From assembly GCA_046294265.1 (NCBI GenBank), contig JBKBKC010000010.1:62001-126000 (forward strand): a DNA stretch of 64,000 nt. Direction: 5' to 3'. The notes under the pieces are model-generated. The model saw nothing but the letters and a program-made list of their open reading frames with translations. It was not told the origin of the DNA and ran no database searches. Positions 25,114-34,240 of this stretch are shown here, one piece after another. This stretch comes from JBKBKC01 sp046294265 (GTDB lineage: Bacteria; Pseudomonadota; Alphaproteobacteria; Rhodobacterales; Rhodobacteraceae). Numbering within the stretch: position 1 is the stretch's first letter; every line of letters starts with the position of its first letter. The position numbers and the translations under genes were made by a program.

Positions 25114-26210
25114 TCAGATGGATGATGTGCCTCGCATTTGGTCTTTCGGCATGGGCCGCCGCCGCAGGCCCCGTGCGGATCAAGGACCTGGTGGAGTTCG
25201 ACGGCGTGCGCGGGAACGAATTGGTCGGCTATGGCCTCGTCGTCGGGTTGAACGGCACCGGTGACGGCCTGCGCAATTCCCCCTTTACCGAAGAGATGCT
25301 GGCCAATCTGCTGGAGCGTCTGGGCGTCAACGTCTCGGGCGAGCAGGTCCGGCCGAAGAACGTGGCGGCCGTGCTGGTCACCGCCACCCTGCCCCCTTTC
25401 GCACGCTCGGGCGGGCGGATCGACGTGGCCGTGTCGGCCATCGGCGACGCCAAGAGCCTGCTGGGCGGGACGCTCGTGATGACGCCGCTGAACGGGGCCG
25501 ACGGGCAGATCTATGCGGTGGCGCAGGGCGCGCTCATTGCCGGTGGGGTCTCGGCGGAGGGGCAGGCGGCGCGGGTGGTGCAAGGGGTGCCGACGGCGGG
25601 CACGATCCCGGCGGGCGGGCGGATCGAGCGCGAGGTGGAGTTCGATTTCGGTGCGATGCGGGCGGTGAGGCTGGCGCTGCGCAACCCCGATTTCACCACC
25701 GCCGCGCTGATCGAGGGCGCGATCAACCGGGAATTCGGGCGCCAGGTGGCGGCAATGCTGGATGCGGGCACGGTGGCGCTGGACGTTGCCGCGGGACGGA
25801 TGGCCTCGCCCGCACACCTGCTGGGCCGCATCGAGAACATCGCGGTGGACCCGCAGACACGGGCGCGGGTGGTCGTGGACCAGCGGTCCGGTACCATCGT
25901 GATGGGACAGGACGTGCGGATCAGCCGGGTCGCGGTATCGCAGGGCGGGCTTACGCTGCGCGTGGAAGAGGCGCCGGCCGTGGTCCAGCCCAATCCGTTC
26001 GCGCCAGGCACGACGATCGTGGTGCCGCGCACCGCCGCCGCCATCGAACGCGCGCCCGGCATGGGCCTTGCGGAAGTGTCGGGCGGCACGAGCCTTTCCG
26101 AGGTGGTTGCGGGGTTGAACGCCCTGGGCGTGGCCCCGCACGACATGATCGACATCCTGAAGAGCATCAACGCGGCAGGAGCGCTGCATGCCGATTTTCT
26201 GGTGCGCTGA
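25110..26210 (+). CDS. flgI: Flagellar P-ring protein FlgI
   Basis: Periplasmic P-ring protein, 366 residues. A signal peptide (about 1-20, MIRWMMCLAFGLSAWAAAAG) is followed by VRIKDLVEFDGVRGNELVGY and VGLNGTGDGL, the characteristic FlgI N-terminus. C-terminal EVVAGLNALGVAPHDMIDIL is also typical. It is coupled to flgL. It ends the hook operon, convergent with fliP across a 231-bp spacer. Confidence 0.96.
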   Translation: MIRWMMCLAFGLSAWAAAAGPVRIKDLVEFDGVRGNELVGYGLVVGLNGTGDGLRNSPFTEEMLANLLERLGVNVSGEQVRPKNVAAVLVTATLPPFARSGGRIDVAVSAIGDAKSLLGGTLVMTPLNGADGQIYAVAQGALIAGGVSAEGQAARVVQGVPTAGTIPAGGRIEREVEFDFGAMRAVRLALRNPDFTTAALIEGAINREFGRQVAAMLDAGTVALDVAAGRMASPAHLLGRIENIAVDPQTRARVVVDQRSGTIVMGQDVRISRVAVSQGGLTLRVEEAPAVVQPNPFAPGTTIVVPRTAAAIERAPGMGLAEVSGGTSLSEVVAGLNALGVAPHDMIDILKSINAAGALHADFLVR

Positions 26211-26441
26211 CGGGTGGGCTGAGTCGCGGGACGGGGGCGAGGGCACAGCGGGGGCCGGAGAGGACAAAGAGGGTGGACAGGCGGTGCTGTCCGGACGTCG
26301 ATGGGCAGATCGGTCTGAGGGTTGGGCGGTCTGGGGTCGGGTGCCTGTCCAACAAGGGGCGAGGGGGCGTCGGCGGGAAGGAAGGGGCAACACGTCGTGC
26401 GGAATGCGCCAACCCATCCTGCCCGGGCATGGCAAAACCGA
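26211..26441. other. flgI-fliP convergent spacer
   Basis: 231 bp, very G-rich on the plus strand. GGACAG/CTGTCC (26275-26292) forms a short stem with a 6-nt loop but has no T-run. No gene-like frame or promoter could be supported. Confidence 0.35.
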
Positions 26442-27167
26442 TCAGCTGCCCAGATAGCCCCGCACCAGAGCCGCCGACAGCAGGCTCCAGCCATCCGCGA
26501 CCACGAAGAATGCCAGCTTGAAGGGCAGCGCCACCACGGCGGGCGGCACCATCATCATGCCCATCGACATCAGGATGGCGGCGACCACCAGGTCGATGAT
26601 GAGGAATGGCAGAAAGATCAGAAAGCCGATCTCGAAGGCCCTCTGTATCTCGCTGAGCAGGAAGGACGGAACCAGCAGCGACAGCGGCGCCTCGGGCAGC
26701 GCGGGCACGGGGCCCGGCCGCAGCGCCGCGAGCGCCGCGAAAGTGTCGGGGTCGAGCCGGGCCGACATGAAGACGCGAAAGGGTTGCAGCGTGGCCGGGA
26801 TCGCCTCTTCCAGCGTGATCGCGTTGCGGGTGAGCGGGTCGATGCCGCGCGCCCAGGCCTCGGTCAGCACAGGATCCATCACGAACCAGGTCAGGAACAG
26901 CGCCAGCGTGACGATGAGCATGTTTGGCGGCGCCTGCTGCAGGCCGAGCGCCTGGCGCAGGATGGACAGCACCGTGACGATGAAGGGAAAGCAGGTCACC
27001 ATCACCGCCAGCCCCGGCACGAGGCTGAGCACCGTGACCAGCGCCAAAAGCTGCACCGCCCGGCCCGACAGCGACCCGGCATCGCCGAAATCGATGCTGA
27101 CCTGCTGTGCCGCGGCCAGGCCCGGCAGCAGCATGAGGACCGCGACCAGCCGCCACAACCGCATCAC
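26442..27167 (-). CDS. fliP: Flagellar export protein FliP
   Basis: Core channel subunit of the flagellar type III export gate. 241 residues: a cleavable signal-like segment (1-20), a periplasmic stretch (QQVSIDFGDAGSL), then membrane segments around TVLSLVPGLAVMVTCFPFIV and GMMMVPPAVVALPFKLAFF. The family's LIVTLALFLTWFVMDPV is present. It is the last gene of fliF-fliH-fliN-fliP and overlaps the fliN stop by 4 bp. Confidence 0.96.
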   Translation of the reverse strand: MMRLWRLVAVLMLLPGLAAAQQVSIDFGDAGSLSGRAVQLLALVTVLSLVPGLAVMVTCFPFIVTVLSILRQALGLQQAPPNMLIVTLALFLTWFVMDPVLTEAWARGIDPLTRNAITLEEAIPATLQPFRVFMSARLDPDTFAALAALRPGPVPALPEAPLSLLVPSFLLSEIQRAFEIGFLIFLPFLIIDLVVAAILMSMGMMMVPPAVVALPFKLAFFVVADGWSLLSAALVRGYLGS

Positions 27168-27430
27168 AGCCCGCCGCGCAGGTTGGCCACCTCGGTCAGG
27201 CGGACCGCGAGCTGGCCCGCCTGCTCGCCCTCCAGCTCCTGCAGCTCGCCGCGCGCGATCAGGCGGTCGCCGACATAGAGCTCCACCGGGTCCTCGACCC
27301 GGCGGTCCAGCGGCAGGACGGCATCGCGCTGCAGGCGCAAGAGATCGCGCACCATCGGGCGGGCCTTGCCGACCGAGATGGTGATCTCGATCGGCACCTG
27401 TGAAAACGGGCTGGCATCGCGGTCATCCAT
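27164..27430 (-). CDS. fliN: C-ring switch protein FliN
   Basis: 88 residues, a single SpoA domain: FSQVPIEITISVGKARPMVRDLLRL, then PVELYVGDRLIARGELQ. FliN forms the base of the C-ring and docks FliH. ATG 27430 is chosen since AAGGATG lies 9 bp upstream; ATG 27439 is closer to that site than is usual. It overlaps the end of fliH by 8 bp. fliM and fliG, its usual partners, are not seen in the window. Confidence 0.92.
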   Translation of the reverse strand: MDDRDASPFSQVPIEITISVGKARPMVRDLLRLQRDAVLPLDRRVEDPVELYVGDRLIARGELQELEGEQAGQLAVRLTEVANLRGGL

Positions 27431-28019
27431 GGGCGTCATCCTTGGTAAGGGAGAGGTGAAGGAAATCGTGCACCGCCGCCGCGATGGCTGCGGCCGCCTC
27501 GTCCAGCGCGATGCGCCGTTCGGACTGCGACAGACGCAGATGCGCCTCGGAGAGACCAAGGGCCGCATCCTCGACAATGGTCACGGGCAGCGCGGATTCC
27601 ATGAGGAGAAACTGCTCGACCGCAGGCCGCGCATCCGGGTGCAACGTCAGCTCGACCGGGACCAGCGCCATCTGCGCGGCGAGCGGCCGCAGGGTCTCCA
27701 CGATCCGCGGCCCCAGCGCCTCGGCGGCCATGGCGGGCAGGATCGTGCGGGTCATCTGCAGCAGGAGGGGTTCCAGCGCCGCGAGGACATGCGCGCGCGC
27801 CTCGTGGTAGGTGAAGCCCAGCGTCTGCAGGTGCTGGCCCAGATCGGCGCCCAGCTTGCTGCGGTCACCCTCGGCGGCGGCGGCGGCATCGTCCCAGCCC
27901 GCGGCATAGCCCTGCTCATAGGCGGCAAGCCGCGCCTCCTCCATGGCAGCCGTATCGGTGACGACGGTAGCCTGGCTTGTCGGTGCCGTGTCCTGGAAGG
28001 TTTCGAGCCGGATGCGCAT
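27423..28019 (-). CDS. fliH: FliH-like flagellar export ATPase regulator
   Basis: 198 residues. An N-terminal helix with YEQGYAAGWDDAAAAA (Gly-rich zipper-like, about 34-49) is followed by a C-terminal domain with LTLHPDARPAVE and LRLSQSERRIALDEA, as in FliH/YscL proteins that bind FliI and FliN. Assignment is supported by position between fliF and fliN. It is 3 bp behind fliF. Confidence 0.85.
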   Translation of the reverse strand: MRIRLETFQDTAPTSQATVVTDTAAMEEARLAAYEQGYAAGWDDAAAAAEGDRSKLGADLGQHLQTLGFTYHEARAHVLAALEPLLLQMTRTILPAMAAEALGPRIVETLRPLAAQMALVPVELTLHPDARPAVEQFLLMESALPVTIVEDAALGLSEAHLRLSQSERRIALDEAAAAIAAAVHDFLHLSLTKDDAHG

Positions 28020-28022
28020 GGC

Positions 28023-29624
28023 CTATCGCCCCACATCGTCGGTTTCCATCCAGCCGCGCAGGATCTCGACCGACTCCTCGCGGCGCAGGTCGATCAGGCG
28101 GCGCAGCCGTTCCACCGGGTCGGCGGGCAGGTCGTCAGGTTCGCCGGAATAGGACATCGCGGCGAGGCCCTGCGGATCACCCTCGTCGATCTCGCCAGTC
28201 AGGACGCGCAGCCGGTCGGCCCCGGCGTCGGGGGCGCCGCCCGGCGGCAGCGCCAGCACGGTTGGCGCGGACAGGGCCGGGGCCGTGCGGCCGGACAGGA
28301 GCGGGCGCAGCACGAAGATGCCGAGCACGATCGCCACCAGCCCCAGCACGGCCCATTGCACCACCGTCATCGGATCGATCGGCCCGATCGGCGCGAAAAG
28401 TCCGGGTTCGGCCAGCGTGCCCGCCTCGGCCAAAGGCTCGAACGGCATGGATTTCAGCGTGAGCACATCGCCGCGCGCGGCATCCAGCCCGACGGCGGAG
28501 GAAACAAGGTCGCGCAGCGCCTCCAGTTCCGGCTCCGCGAGGGGCTGCCAGAGCGGCGCGCCGTCCGGCCCGGGGGCGGTTGTCCCATCGACCATCACGG
28601 CGACCGTCAGGCGCCGGATGGCCCCCGGCATCCTGACCAGCTCGCGGCTGGTTTCGGACACCTCGAAATTGACGCGCTCGCGCGTCTCGGTGCTCTGGCT
28701 GCGGCCGGCGGCCCCTGCCGCCGCGTCGCCCTCGGGCAGGTTGGAGGCGACGGTGACGTCGCCGCCGGGCTGGCTGGCCGAGGTGCTGCGCTCTTCGGTC
28801 TCGGAGGAGATGGCGACGCGGCCCTGCGGATCGAAGCGCCGCTCGGTCATCGATTCGCGCTCGGTCACCACGTCCACGCTGATCTCGACCACCGCCCGCC
28901 CCGGCCCCATGCGCGCGGTCAGGAGCCGCTCCACCCCGCGCTTGAGGTCTGCCGCGCGGGCGTCCCCGGCCGCAGGCATCGGGTTTTCGTCGGGGCCGGG
29001 GAGGAGGCCCGCCGCGCTGTCGATCACCGCCACATCCTCGGGGCGCATCCCGGCCACGGCGGCGGCCACCAGATGGCGAAGGGCGCGCGCCTGCTGGGGC
29101 GTCAGCCCACCCGAAAGCGTGGTCACGGTGACGCTTGCCGTGGCGCGGCGGTCGCGCTGGAAGGGCTGCGACGGGGCCTGGGCAAGATGCACGCGCGCGG
29201 CCCTGACGCCAGGCACCGACAGGATGGTGCGGGCAAGCTCACCCTCTTTCGCGCGCCAGTAGGCCGCATCGAACATCTGCGAGGTGGTGCCAAAACCCGA
29301 GAGCCCGTCAAGAAGCTCATAGCCCGCCGCGCCGGTGGCAGGCAGCCCCTCTGCCGCGAGGAGAAGGCGCAGCTCATCGCGCCGCGCGCTGTCCACGCGG
29401 ATCGAATCACCCTGGACCTGATAGGCGATCCCCCGCGCCTCGACGGCGGTGATGACCTGGCCCGCGGCGGCCTGGTCGAGGCCCGCGTAAAGCAGGCTCA
29501 TTCCCGGCGTCCCCGCAATCCGGGCAAGGCCCAGAATGGCAAGGAACATCGCCAGCGTGGCACCCACCACCGCCGCGCGGCGTGGCAGGTCAAGCGCAGT
29601 CCAGGTCGTCATCACGTTCTGCAC
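28023..29624 (-). CDS. fliF: Flagellar MS-ring protein FliF
   Basis: 533 residues. There are two membrane segments (about 18-38 and 440-460), with a periplasmic ring-building domain between: GMSLLYAGLDQAAAGQVI, VPGVRAARVHLA and RRATASVTV. The C-terminal DPVERLRRLIDLRREESVEILRGWM is the FliG-binding tail, so FliG is expected to exist elsewhere. GTG 29624 has AGAAGGA at good spacing; ATG 29612 lacks one. It is divergent from fliL. Confidence 0.96.
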   Translation of the reverse strand: MQNVMTTWTALDLPRRAAVVGATLAMFLAILGLARIAGTPGMSLLYAGLDQAAAGQVITAVEARGIAYQVQGDSIRVDSARRDELRLLLAAEGLPATGAAGYELLDGLSGFGTTSQMFDAAYWRAKEGELARTILSVPGVRAARVHLAQAPSQPFQRDRRATASVTVTTLSGGLTPQQARALRHLVAAAVAGMRPEDVAVIDSAAGLLPGPDENPMPAAGDARAADLKRGVERLLTARMGPGRAVVEISVDVVTERESMTERRFDPQGRVAISSETEERSTSASQPGGDVTVASNLPEGDAAAGAAGRSQSTETRERVNFEVSETSRELVRMPGAIRRLTVAVMVDGTTAPGPDGAPLWQPLAEPELEALRDLVSSAVGLDAARGDVLTLKSMPFEPLAEAGTLAEPGLFAPIGPIDPMTVVQWAVLGLVAIVLGIFVLRPLLSGRTAPALSAPTVLALPPGGAPDAGADRLRVLTGEIDEGDPQGLAAMSYSGEPDDLPADPVERLRRLIDLRREESVEILRGWMETDDVGR

Positions 29625-29704
29625 GTCGCATCCTTCTGATCCGGGGCCGAGCCGGGGCCGTCACTGGGCTTCTGCCCCGCAGCGCCAGATGTGGATGATC
29701 CCGC

Positions 29705-29737
29705 TTAACAATCGGTTAGTGACCTTCGGGCTATAGC
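29705..29737 (+). promoter_or_regulatory. CtrA-like box and -10 between fliF and fliL
   Basis: TTAA-N7-TTAG at 29705-29719, one mismatch from the CtrA consensus, is followed 12 bp later by TATAGC (29732-29737). A box covering the -35 region is the usual geometry for CtrA-activated promoters. It faces fliL and could also act on fliF. Confidence 0.55.
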
Positions 29738-29767
29738 TGGTCTTGCAGGAGACGCCCGGAGGACGAG

Positions 29768-30244
29768 ATGGCAGAGGCCGAGACGCCGCAGGATGCGGCC
29801 CCACAGAAACGATCGAGGATGCCGCTGATCCTGGGGGGCGTTCTGGCAATCGTGCTGGGGGGGGCGGGGTTCTTTGCCACCTATTCGGGCATGATCCTCG
29901 GCGGTGCGGCGGAAATCTCGGCGCGCGGCCCCGAACCCCTGACCGATCTCGGATTCGTGCCCGTCGATCCGGTGGTGATCTCACTGGGTCCCGGGTCGCG
30001 CAGCCGCCATCTGCGGATGACCGCGCAGCTTGAGGTGGGCAAGGCCCATGCCTCGGAGGTGACGCTGCTGATGCCGCGCATCCTTGATGTGCTGAACGGC
30101 TATCTGCGGGCCATCGAGATCGCGCAGATCGAGGATCCGGCGGCGCTGATCCGCATCCGGGCGCAGCTGTTGCGCCGCATCCAGATGGTGACAGGCGAAG
30201 GACGCGTGCGCGACCTGCTGATCACCGAATTCGTGCTGAACTGA
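29768..30244 (+). CDS. fliL: FliL family protein, first copy
   Basis: 158 residues: a cytoplasmic N-terminus, one membrane helix (about 18-40), and a periplasmic domain with FVPVDPVVISLGPGSRSRHLRMTAQLEV and LRRIQMVTGEGRVRDLLITEFVLN. FliL rings surround stator units and support torque or stator retention. It starts the fliL-...-motE-motA unit. A second FliL-type gene lies at 41556-42014. Confidence 0.9.
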   Translation: MAEAETPQDAAPQKRSRMPLILGGVLAIVLGGAGFFATYSGMILGGAAEISARGPEPLTDLGFVPVDPVVISLGPGSRSRHLRMTAQLEVGKAHASEVTLLMPRILDVLNGYLRAIEIAQIEDPAALIRIRAQLLRRIQMVTGEGRVRDLLITEFVLN

Positions 30245-30254
30245 GGGGGCTGCG

Positions 30255-30638
30255 ATGCAGGTGGTGTCCGATATCCTGATGACGGCGGGAACCTTTGCGG
30301 CGGCGTTCTACTGCTATGTGCTGTCGCGGCGGTTGAAGCGGTTCCAGACGCTGGAGGGCGGTCTGGGCGGTGCCATCGCGGTGCTTTCGGCGCAGGTCGA
30401 TGACATGACCCGCGCACTGGACCGAGCCCGCGCCGCGGCCGAGGTGCAATCGACCTCGCTGGACGATCTGACCCGGCGAGGCGAGGCAGCCGCCGCACGG
30501 CTTGAACTGCTGCTGGCATCGCTGCACGACCTGCCCGACCCCGCCGAGGCGCCCCCCCCGCCCGGCGACACCACCGACCGCCGCCCACGCCTGCTGCGCC
30601 GCCGCCCGGTGCGCCCGGAATGGGAGGCCGCGGAATGA
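30255..30638 (+). CDS. Uncharacterised flagellar-cluster protein with coiled coil
   Basis: 127 residues: an N-terminal membrane segment (about 5-23), then a heptad-like stretch (TLEGGLGGAIAVLSAQVDDM... to about 85) and a Pro/Arg-rich tail. It is 10 bp behind fliL with AGGGGG upstream. It may be a small membrane partner of FliL or the stator. No domain was recognised. Confidence 0.72.
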   Translation: MQVVSDILMTAGTFAAAFYCYVLSRRLKRFQTLEGGLGGAIAVLSAQVDDMTRALDRARAAAEVQSTSLDDLTRRGEAAAARLELLLASLHDLPDPAEAPPPPGDTTDRRPRLLRRRPVRPEWEAAE

Positions 30639-31355
30639 TGTGCCGGTCAGACAGGACGGACGGGCGGCGTAGCGCCTTGCCAAGGCGGAGATCCCGCGAC
30701 CGGGATGCGCATGGGGGTCTAGGTGGCCCGCAGCCCTTGGTCGTTTCGCGCGCGGGTGCCCGCCCGTTTCGCGGGCGACAATATCGCGAGGCAGATCCCT
30801 GCGCGCACCACGCAGCCTCACCGGTCGGTCCTGCCCTTGGCCCGGCCGGGCCCGGCGGTCAGCGCCCCCCGCATAGCCGCGCGCCATATCGTCTACCGAA
30901 GGTTGAGTGGGCGTGCTGCGCGCATCGCGATCCCGCACAGCGAACAAGCATCGGAGCGGCGGCGACATCTGGGCCGGCCTTCGGCGTCGCCCGTGTCAAG
31001 CGGACGCGAGCCCTTGGCTTCACGGCAAGTGCCATGATCGTAAAGCGCACGCGCAGGATCGCGCCACCGGAAACGCCGCTGCGCCAACGATGGATGTCGC
31101 GCCCCCTGTTTCCCCGGGCGGACCACGATCACGCCGATGACCACGAGGGGAGGATCCACCTTGCGGAAGGTCACGCCATGACTGCCCCGGCCAGCCACAC
31201 CACGCATCGCGCGGCCGACGCGGCGCGGCACTGCGGTCGGCAGCACCAAGGACAACCCGGATGACTTTCCACAACCTTATCTTCTTCCCCGGCCTTATCA
31301 TTGTCCCCGGCGCCGACGCGTCGGCAGGGCGCGCACGTCCCATCGGCAGGTCCGC
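30639..31355. other. 717-bp gap in the fliL-motE unit
   Basis: Unusually long for this operon. Near 30674-30710 two short hairpins are seen (GCCTTGCCAAGGC, then ATCCCG-cgac-CGGGAT). Weak open frames exist on both strands (for example 30723-31037 plus, 30893-31255 minus), but they have no recognisable domain or ribosome site. It may be a decayed gene, mobile-element remnant or regulatory leader. Confidence 0.5.
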
Positions 31356-31934
31356 ATGACCGCGCCCGCACCCCTGGCCCGGCGGCGGCGCGGCACCGGC
31401 GCGCTGATGGTCATCGCGCTGATCCTGGCGGCATCCGGGGCCCTGCGCCTGGGCACCGGAGTGGGAGAGGCGCTGGCGCGAGGGGGCGACGCGCCCGCAC
31501 TGTCGGGCGCGCCGCTGGTCTGTCCGCCCCCGCCCGAAGCGGTGGTGGAGGCGCTGGCGGCCCGCGAAGCGCGTCTGGCCACGCGCGAGGGTGCGGTGGC
31601 CGACCGGCAGGCGGCGCTCGCGCTGGCCGAGACGGTGATCGCGCGGCGGCTGACCGAGCTGGCCGAGGCGGAGGCGGCTCTGTCGGCCACGCTGGCGCTG
31701 GCCGACGGCGCGGCCGAGGCCGACCTTGAGCGTCTGACCACCGTGTACGAAGCGATGAAGCCCAAGGATGCAAGCCCGCTGTTCGCCGCCATGGACCCGC
31801 AATTCGCTGCGGGCTTTCTGGGCCGCATGCGCCCCGACGCAGCCGCCGCGATCCTCGCGGGGATGGACCCTGCAGCTGCCTACACGGTGAGCCTGCTGCT
31901 CGCGGGGCGAAATTCCGCGGCTCCGACCGAGTGA
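31356..31934 (+). CDS. motE: MotE-like motor protein (MgtE N-terminal-like)
   Basis: 192 residues. One membrane helix (about 16-33), a periplasmic coiled coil (VVEALAAREARLATREGA... to about 110), and a C-terminal helical domain with TVYEAMKPKDASPLFAAMDP and GFLGRMRPDAAAAILAGMDP, the MgtE-N-like MotE fold. In rhizobia MotE is a periplasmic chaperone for MotC; here the role is by analogy. It precedes motA by 65 bp. Confidence 0.82.
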   Translation: MTAPAPLARRRRGTGALMVIALILAASGALRLGTGVGEALARGGDAPALSGAPLVCPPPPEAVVEALAAREARLATREGAVADRQAALALAETVIARRLTELAEAEAALSATLALADGAAEADLERLTTVYEAMKPKDASPLFAAMDPQFAAGFLGRMRPDAAAAILAGMDPAAAYTVSLLLAGRNSAAPTE

Positions 31935-31999
31935 CGAGGAGGGAATCTTAACCCGACTCGGGCGATTGTCGAGCGCGCGACAGGAATGGGGTTCGGATC

Positions 32000-32869
32000 A
32001 TGATTGGCATCATCGGCATCGCCGTGGTCTTCGTGATGGTGTTCGGCGGCTATCTACTTGCGGGCGGCAAGCTGGGCATCATCCTGAAGGCGTTGCCATT
32101 CGAGATGATCATGATTGGCGGCGCCGCGACAGGGGCCTTTCTGCTCGCAAACGACGGTGCGGCGGTCAAGCAGGCGCTGCGCGACGTCGGCAAGGTGTTC
32201 CGGGGCCCCAGGTGGAAGGCCCCGGACTACCGCGATCTGCTGTGCCTGCTGTTCGAACTCATCCGGGTGGCCAGGACAAACCCCGTAGCCCTTGAGGAGC
32301 ATATCGAGAAGCCAGGCGACTCCGCGATCTTCGCGCGCTATCCCCGCATTCTTGCCGACCATGAGGCGACCGACCTCATCTGCGACACGCTGCGCGCCGC
32401 CTCCATGAACTATGACGATCCCCACCAGGTGGAAGAGGTACTGGACAAGCGGATGGAGGGCACGCATGCACATGCGCTGCATTCCAGTCACGCGCTGCAG
32501 TCCATGGCCGACGCCCTGCCCGCGCTCGGGATCGTCGCGGCGGTGCTGGGCGTGATCAAGACCATGGGCTCCATCGACCAACCGCCCGAAATCCTGGGGA
32601 AAATGATCGGGGGGGCGCTGGTCGGCACCTTTCTGGGGGTGTTCCTTTCCTATGGTCTGGTTGGCCCCTTCGCGGTGCGGGTGCGAACGGTGGTGGAGGA
32701 GGACGGCCATTTCTACGCGCTGATCCGAGAGGTTTTGGTGGCAAACCTGCACAACCATCCCGCGAACATCTGCATCGAGGTGGGACGGCAGAACGCCCCG
32801 CACCATGTCCGGCCCAGCTTCTCCGACATCGAGGATAAGTTGCGGGCGCTGCGGCAGGACGCAGCCTAA
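32000..32869 (+). CDS. motA: Flagellar motor stator protein MotA
   Basis: Proton-channel stator subunit, 289 residues, four membrane segments (about 2-20, 33-50, 168-188 and 200-222). Motifs GGYLLAGG, ADALPALGIVAAVLGVIKTMG and GGALVGTFLGVFLSYGLVGP are typical, and charged residues in the cytoplasmic loop could contact FliG. An IS110 element begins within about 10 bp of its stop, but the reading frame is intact. Confidence 0.95.
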   Translation: MIGIIGIAVVFVMVFGGYLLAGGKLGIILKALPFEMIMIGGAATGAFLLANDGAAVKQALRDVGKVFRGPRWKAPDYRDLLCLLFELIRVARTNPVALEEHIEKPGDSAIFARYPRILADHEATDLICDTLRAASMNYDDPHQVEEVLDKRMEGTHAHALHSSHALQSMADALPALGIVAAVLGVIKTMGSIDQPPEILGKMIGGALVGTFLGVFLSYGLVGPFAVRVRTVVEEDGHFYALIREVLVANLHNHPANICIEVGRQNAPHHVRPSFSDIEDKLRALRQDAA

Positions 32870-32877
32870 TGCGTCAG

Positions 32878-34062
32878 TCAAGCGGCCCGTTTGAAGTTTT
32901 CGCGGAAGGGCTCCCGGTCTCGGAGGATGGCACAGAGCACGTTGATGCGCCGTCGTGCGAGGGCGATGGCGGCTTGGTGGTGGCGTTTTCCCTCGGCGCG
33001 TTTGCGGTCGTAGAAGGCGCGGCTGTCGGGGCGTCCCAAGGATGCGAAGGCGGCCTGATAGAAGACGCGCTTCAGGGCCTTGTCGCCACAGGTCGCGCGC
33101 CGCAGGAAGCTGGTCTTGCCGCACTGGCGCAGCACCGGGGCGAGGCCTGCGGCGGCGGCGAGGGCATCTGCGCTGTCGAAGCGGTCGATGAGCCCGACCA
33201 GTGCGATGAACTCGGCGGTAAGCGTGGCCCCCATCCCCGGCACCCCGAGGATGAGGGCCGCGTCAGGGTGGGCGGCCAGCCGCTCCCGGATCGCCTGGTC
33301 GGTGGCCTTGAGCCGGTCGCGGGCGGCGAGCGCCTCGCGGGCAATGTCGGCGATGATCTCTGCCCGCAGGCGCGCGCCGGGAATGGTGACGCTCTGCGCC
33401 TGCGCGGCCCGCACAGCCTCCTCGGCCAGTGCATCGAGGCCGCGCAGGCCGGTCGCTGCCTTGGCCAGCTTGCGGACGATCCGTTTGGCTCCGGCGCTGC
33501 GAATGTCTTCAGGCGCGGCCTAGTGGCTGAGAAGCACCAGGCCCGTGCGGGTCGTGGGGTCGATGCGCCGCTCCGGTGCCGGAAAGAGGCCGGAAAGCAG
33601 GTCGCGCAGGCGCCCGGCGCGCCGGGTCTGCTCGGTGACGAGCTCGCGGCGGCGGCTGACCAGGAGCCGGATCCCGGCGTCGAGCGGGTCAGGCGGATCC
33701 ACCGCGCGCAGGTCGGACCGGGTACGGGCCAGCTCGGCAACGACGGCCGCGTCCTTCGGATCGGACTTGCGCTCACCACCCCGGATGCCCTGGCGCGCGC
33801 GGTTCACCGCGAGCCCCGGCGTATGGACCAGTGGCAGCCTGGCCTCGGCCAACATGGCGCAAATGAGGCTCGCCGCGCCCCCGAGCATGTCGACCGCAGT
33901 TCTTGTGCTGCGGGCCTCCAATCCCTCGATCCGGTCGATCAGCGCCCCGATCGCGGCCGGTTCGTTGTCCACCGCCTGACTGAACAGCACCCGCGCATAG
34001 CGGTCCATGGCGCAGGCCCGGTGAACCTCCTTGGCCACGTCGATCCCGATGAAGACATCCAT
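32878..34062 (-). pseudogene. IS110 family transposase interrupted by an in-frame TAG
   Basis: One continuous frame from ATG 34062 broken by TAG at 33522-33520 (codon 181). The N-terminal DEDD-type half has Asp8 (FIGIDVAKE), Asp58 (AVDMLGG) and Asp101/Asp104 (ERKSDPKDA). The C-terminal half, 32878-33519, has LILGVPGMGATLTAEFIALV and FYDRKRAEGKRHHQAAIALARRR. The residue aligned with the family's catalytic Ser in (R-x)-S-G-K reads Cys (codon 314, TGC). Both halves otherwise look intact, so the damage seems recent. The C-terminal half could restart at GTG 33414. Confidence 0.85.
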
Positions 34063-34240
34063 TCCCCCCTCCGTCGCTGTTGCTCTCCATGGCACCCCGC
34101 CCTCGCCGTCGTCGCCTTACAGAGCGATGGATCGCGCAGCCTCATCAGCGGTCGAGACGGGCTTCGGAAGCTGGGGAAGATGCGACCTAAACCATCAAGG
34201 GCAGCCAGCATGACATCCATCCCCGCTTCCCTGCCACCCC
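34063..34240 (-). ncRNA. Candidate IS110 bridge RNA region
   Basis: The noncoding stretch upstream of the transposase. It corresponds in position to the left end of IS110-group elements, which encodes the guide (bridge) RNA. Short complementary segments occur (for example AGCTTCCGAAGC). Boundaries and guide loops cannot be assigned without comparison to other copies. Confidence 0.35.

Larger units (their letters stand above)
32870..34240 (-). mobile_element. IS110-family insertion sequence (approximate ends)
   Basis: The element holds one broken transposase gene and ~180 bp of noncoding sequence on its 5' side. The 3' noncoding side is almost absent: the transposase stop is 8 bp from motA. 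A long 5' leader fits the IS110 subgroup, where a bridge RNA is encoded. No terminal inverted repeats are visible, as is usual, so both ends are estimates. It lies antisense to the flagellar unit. Confidence 0.75.

Noticed and set aside
26275..26292. Terminator between flgI and fliP
   Set aside because: Only a 6-bp stem and no T-run.
27366..29639. 757-residue open frame on the plus strand
   Set aside because: Antisense shadow of fliF and fliH.
30723..31037. 104-residue gene in the fliL-motE gap
   Set aside because: No ribosome site or recognisable domain, and overlapping frames on both strands look equally plausible.
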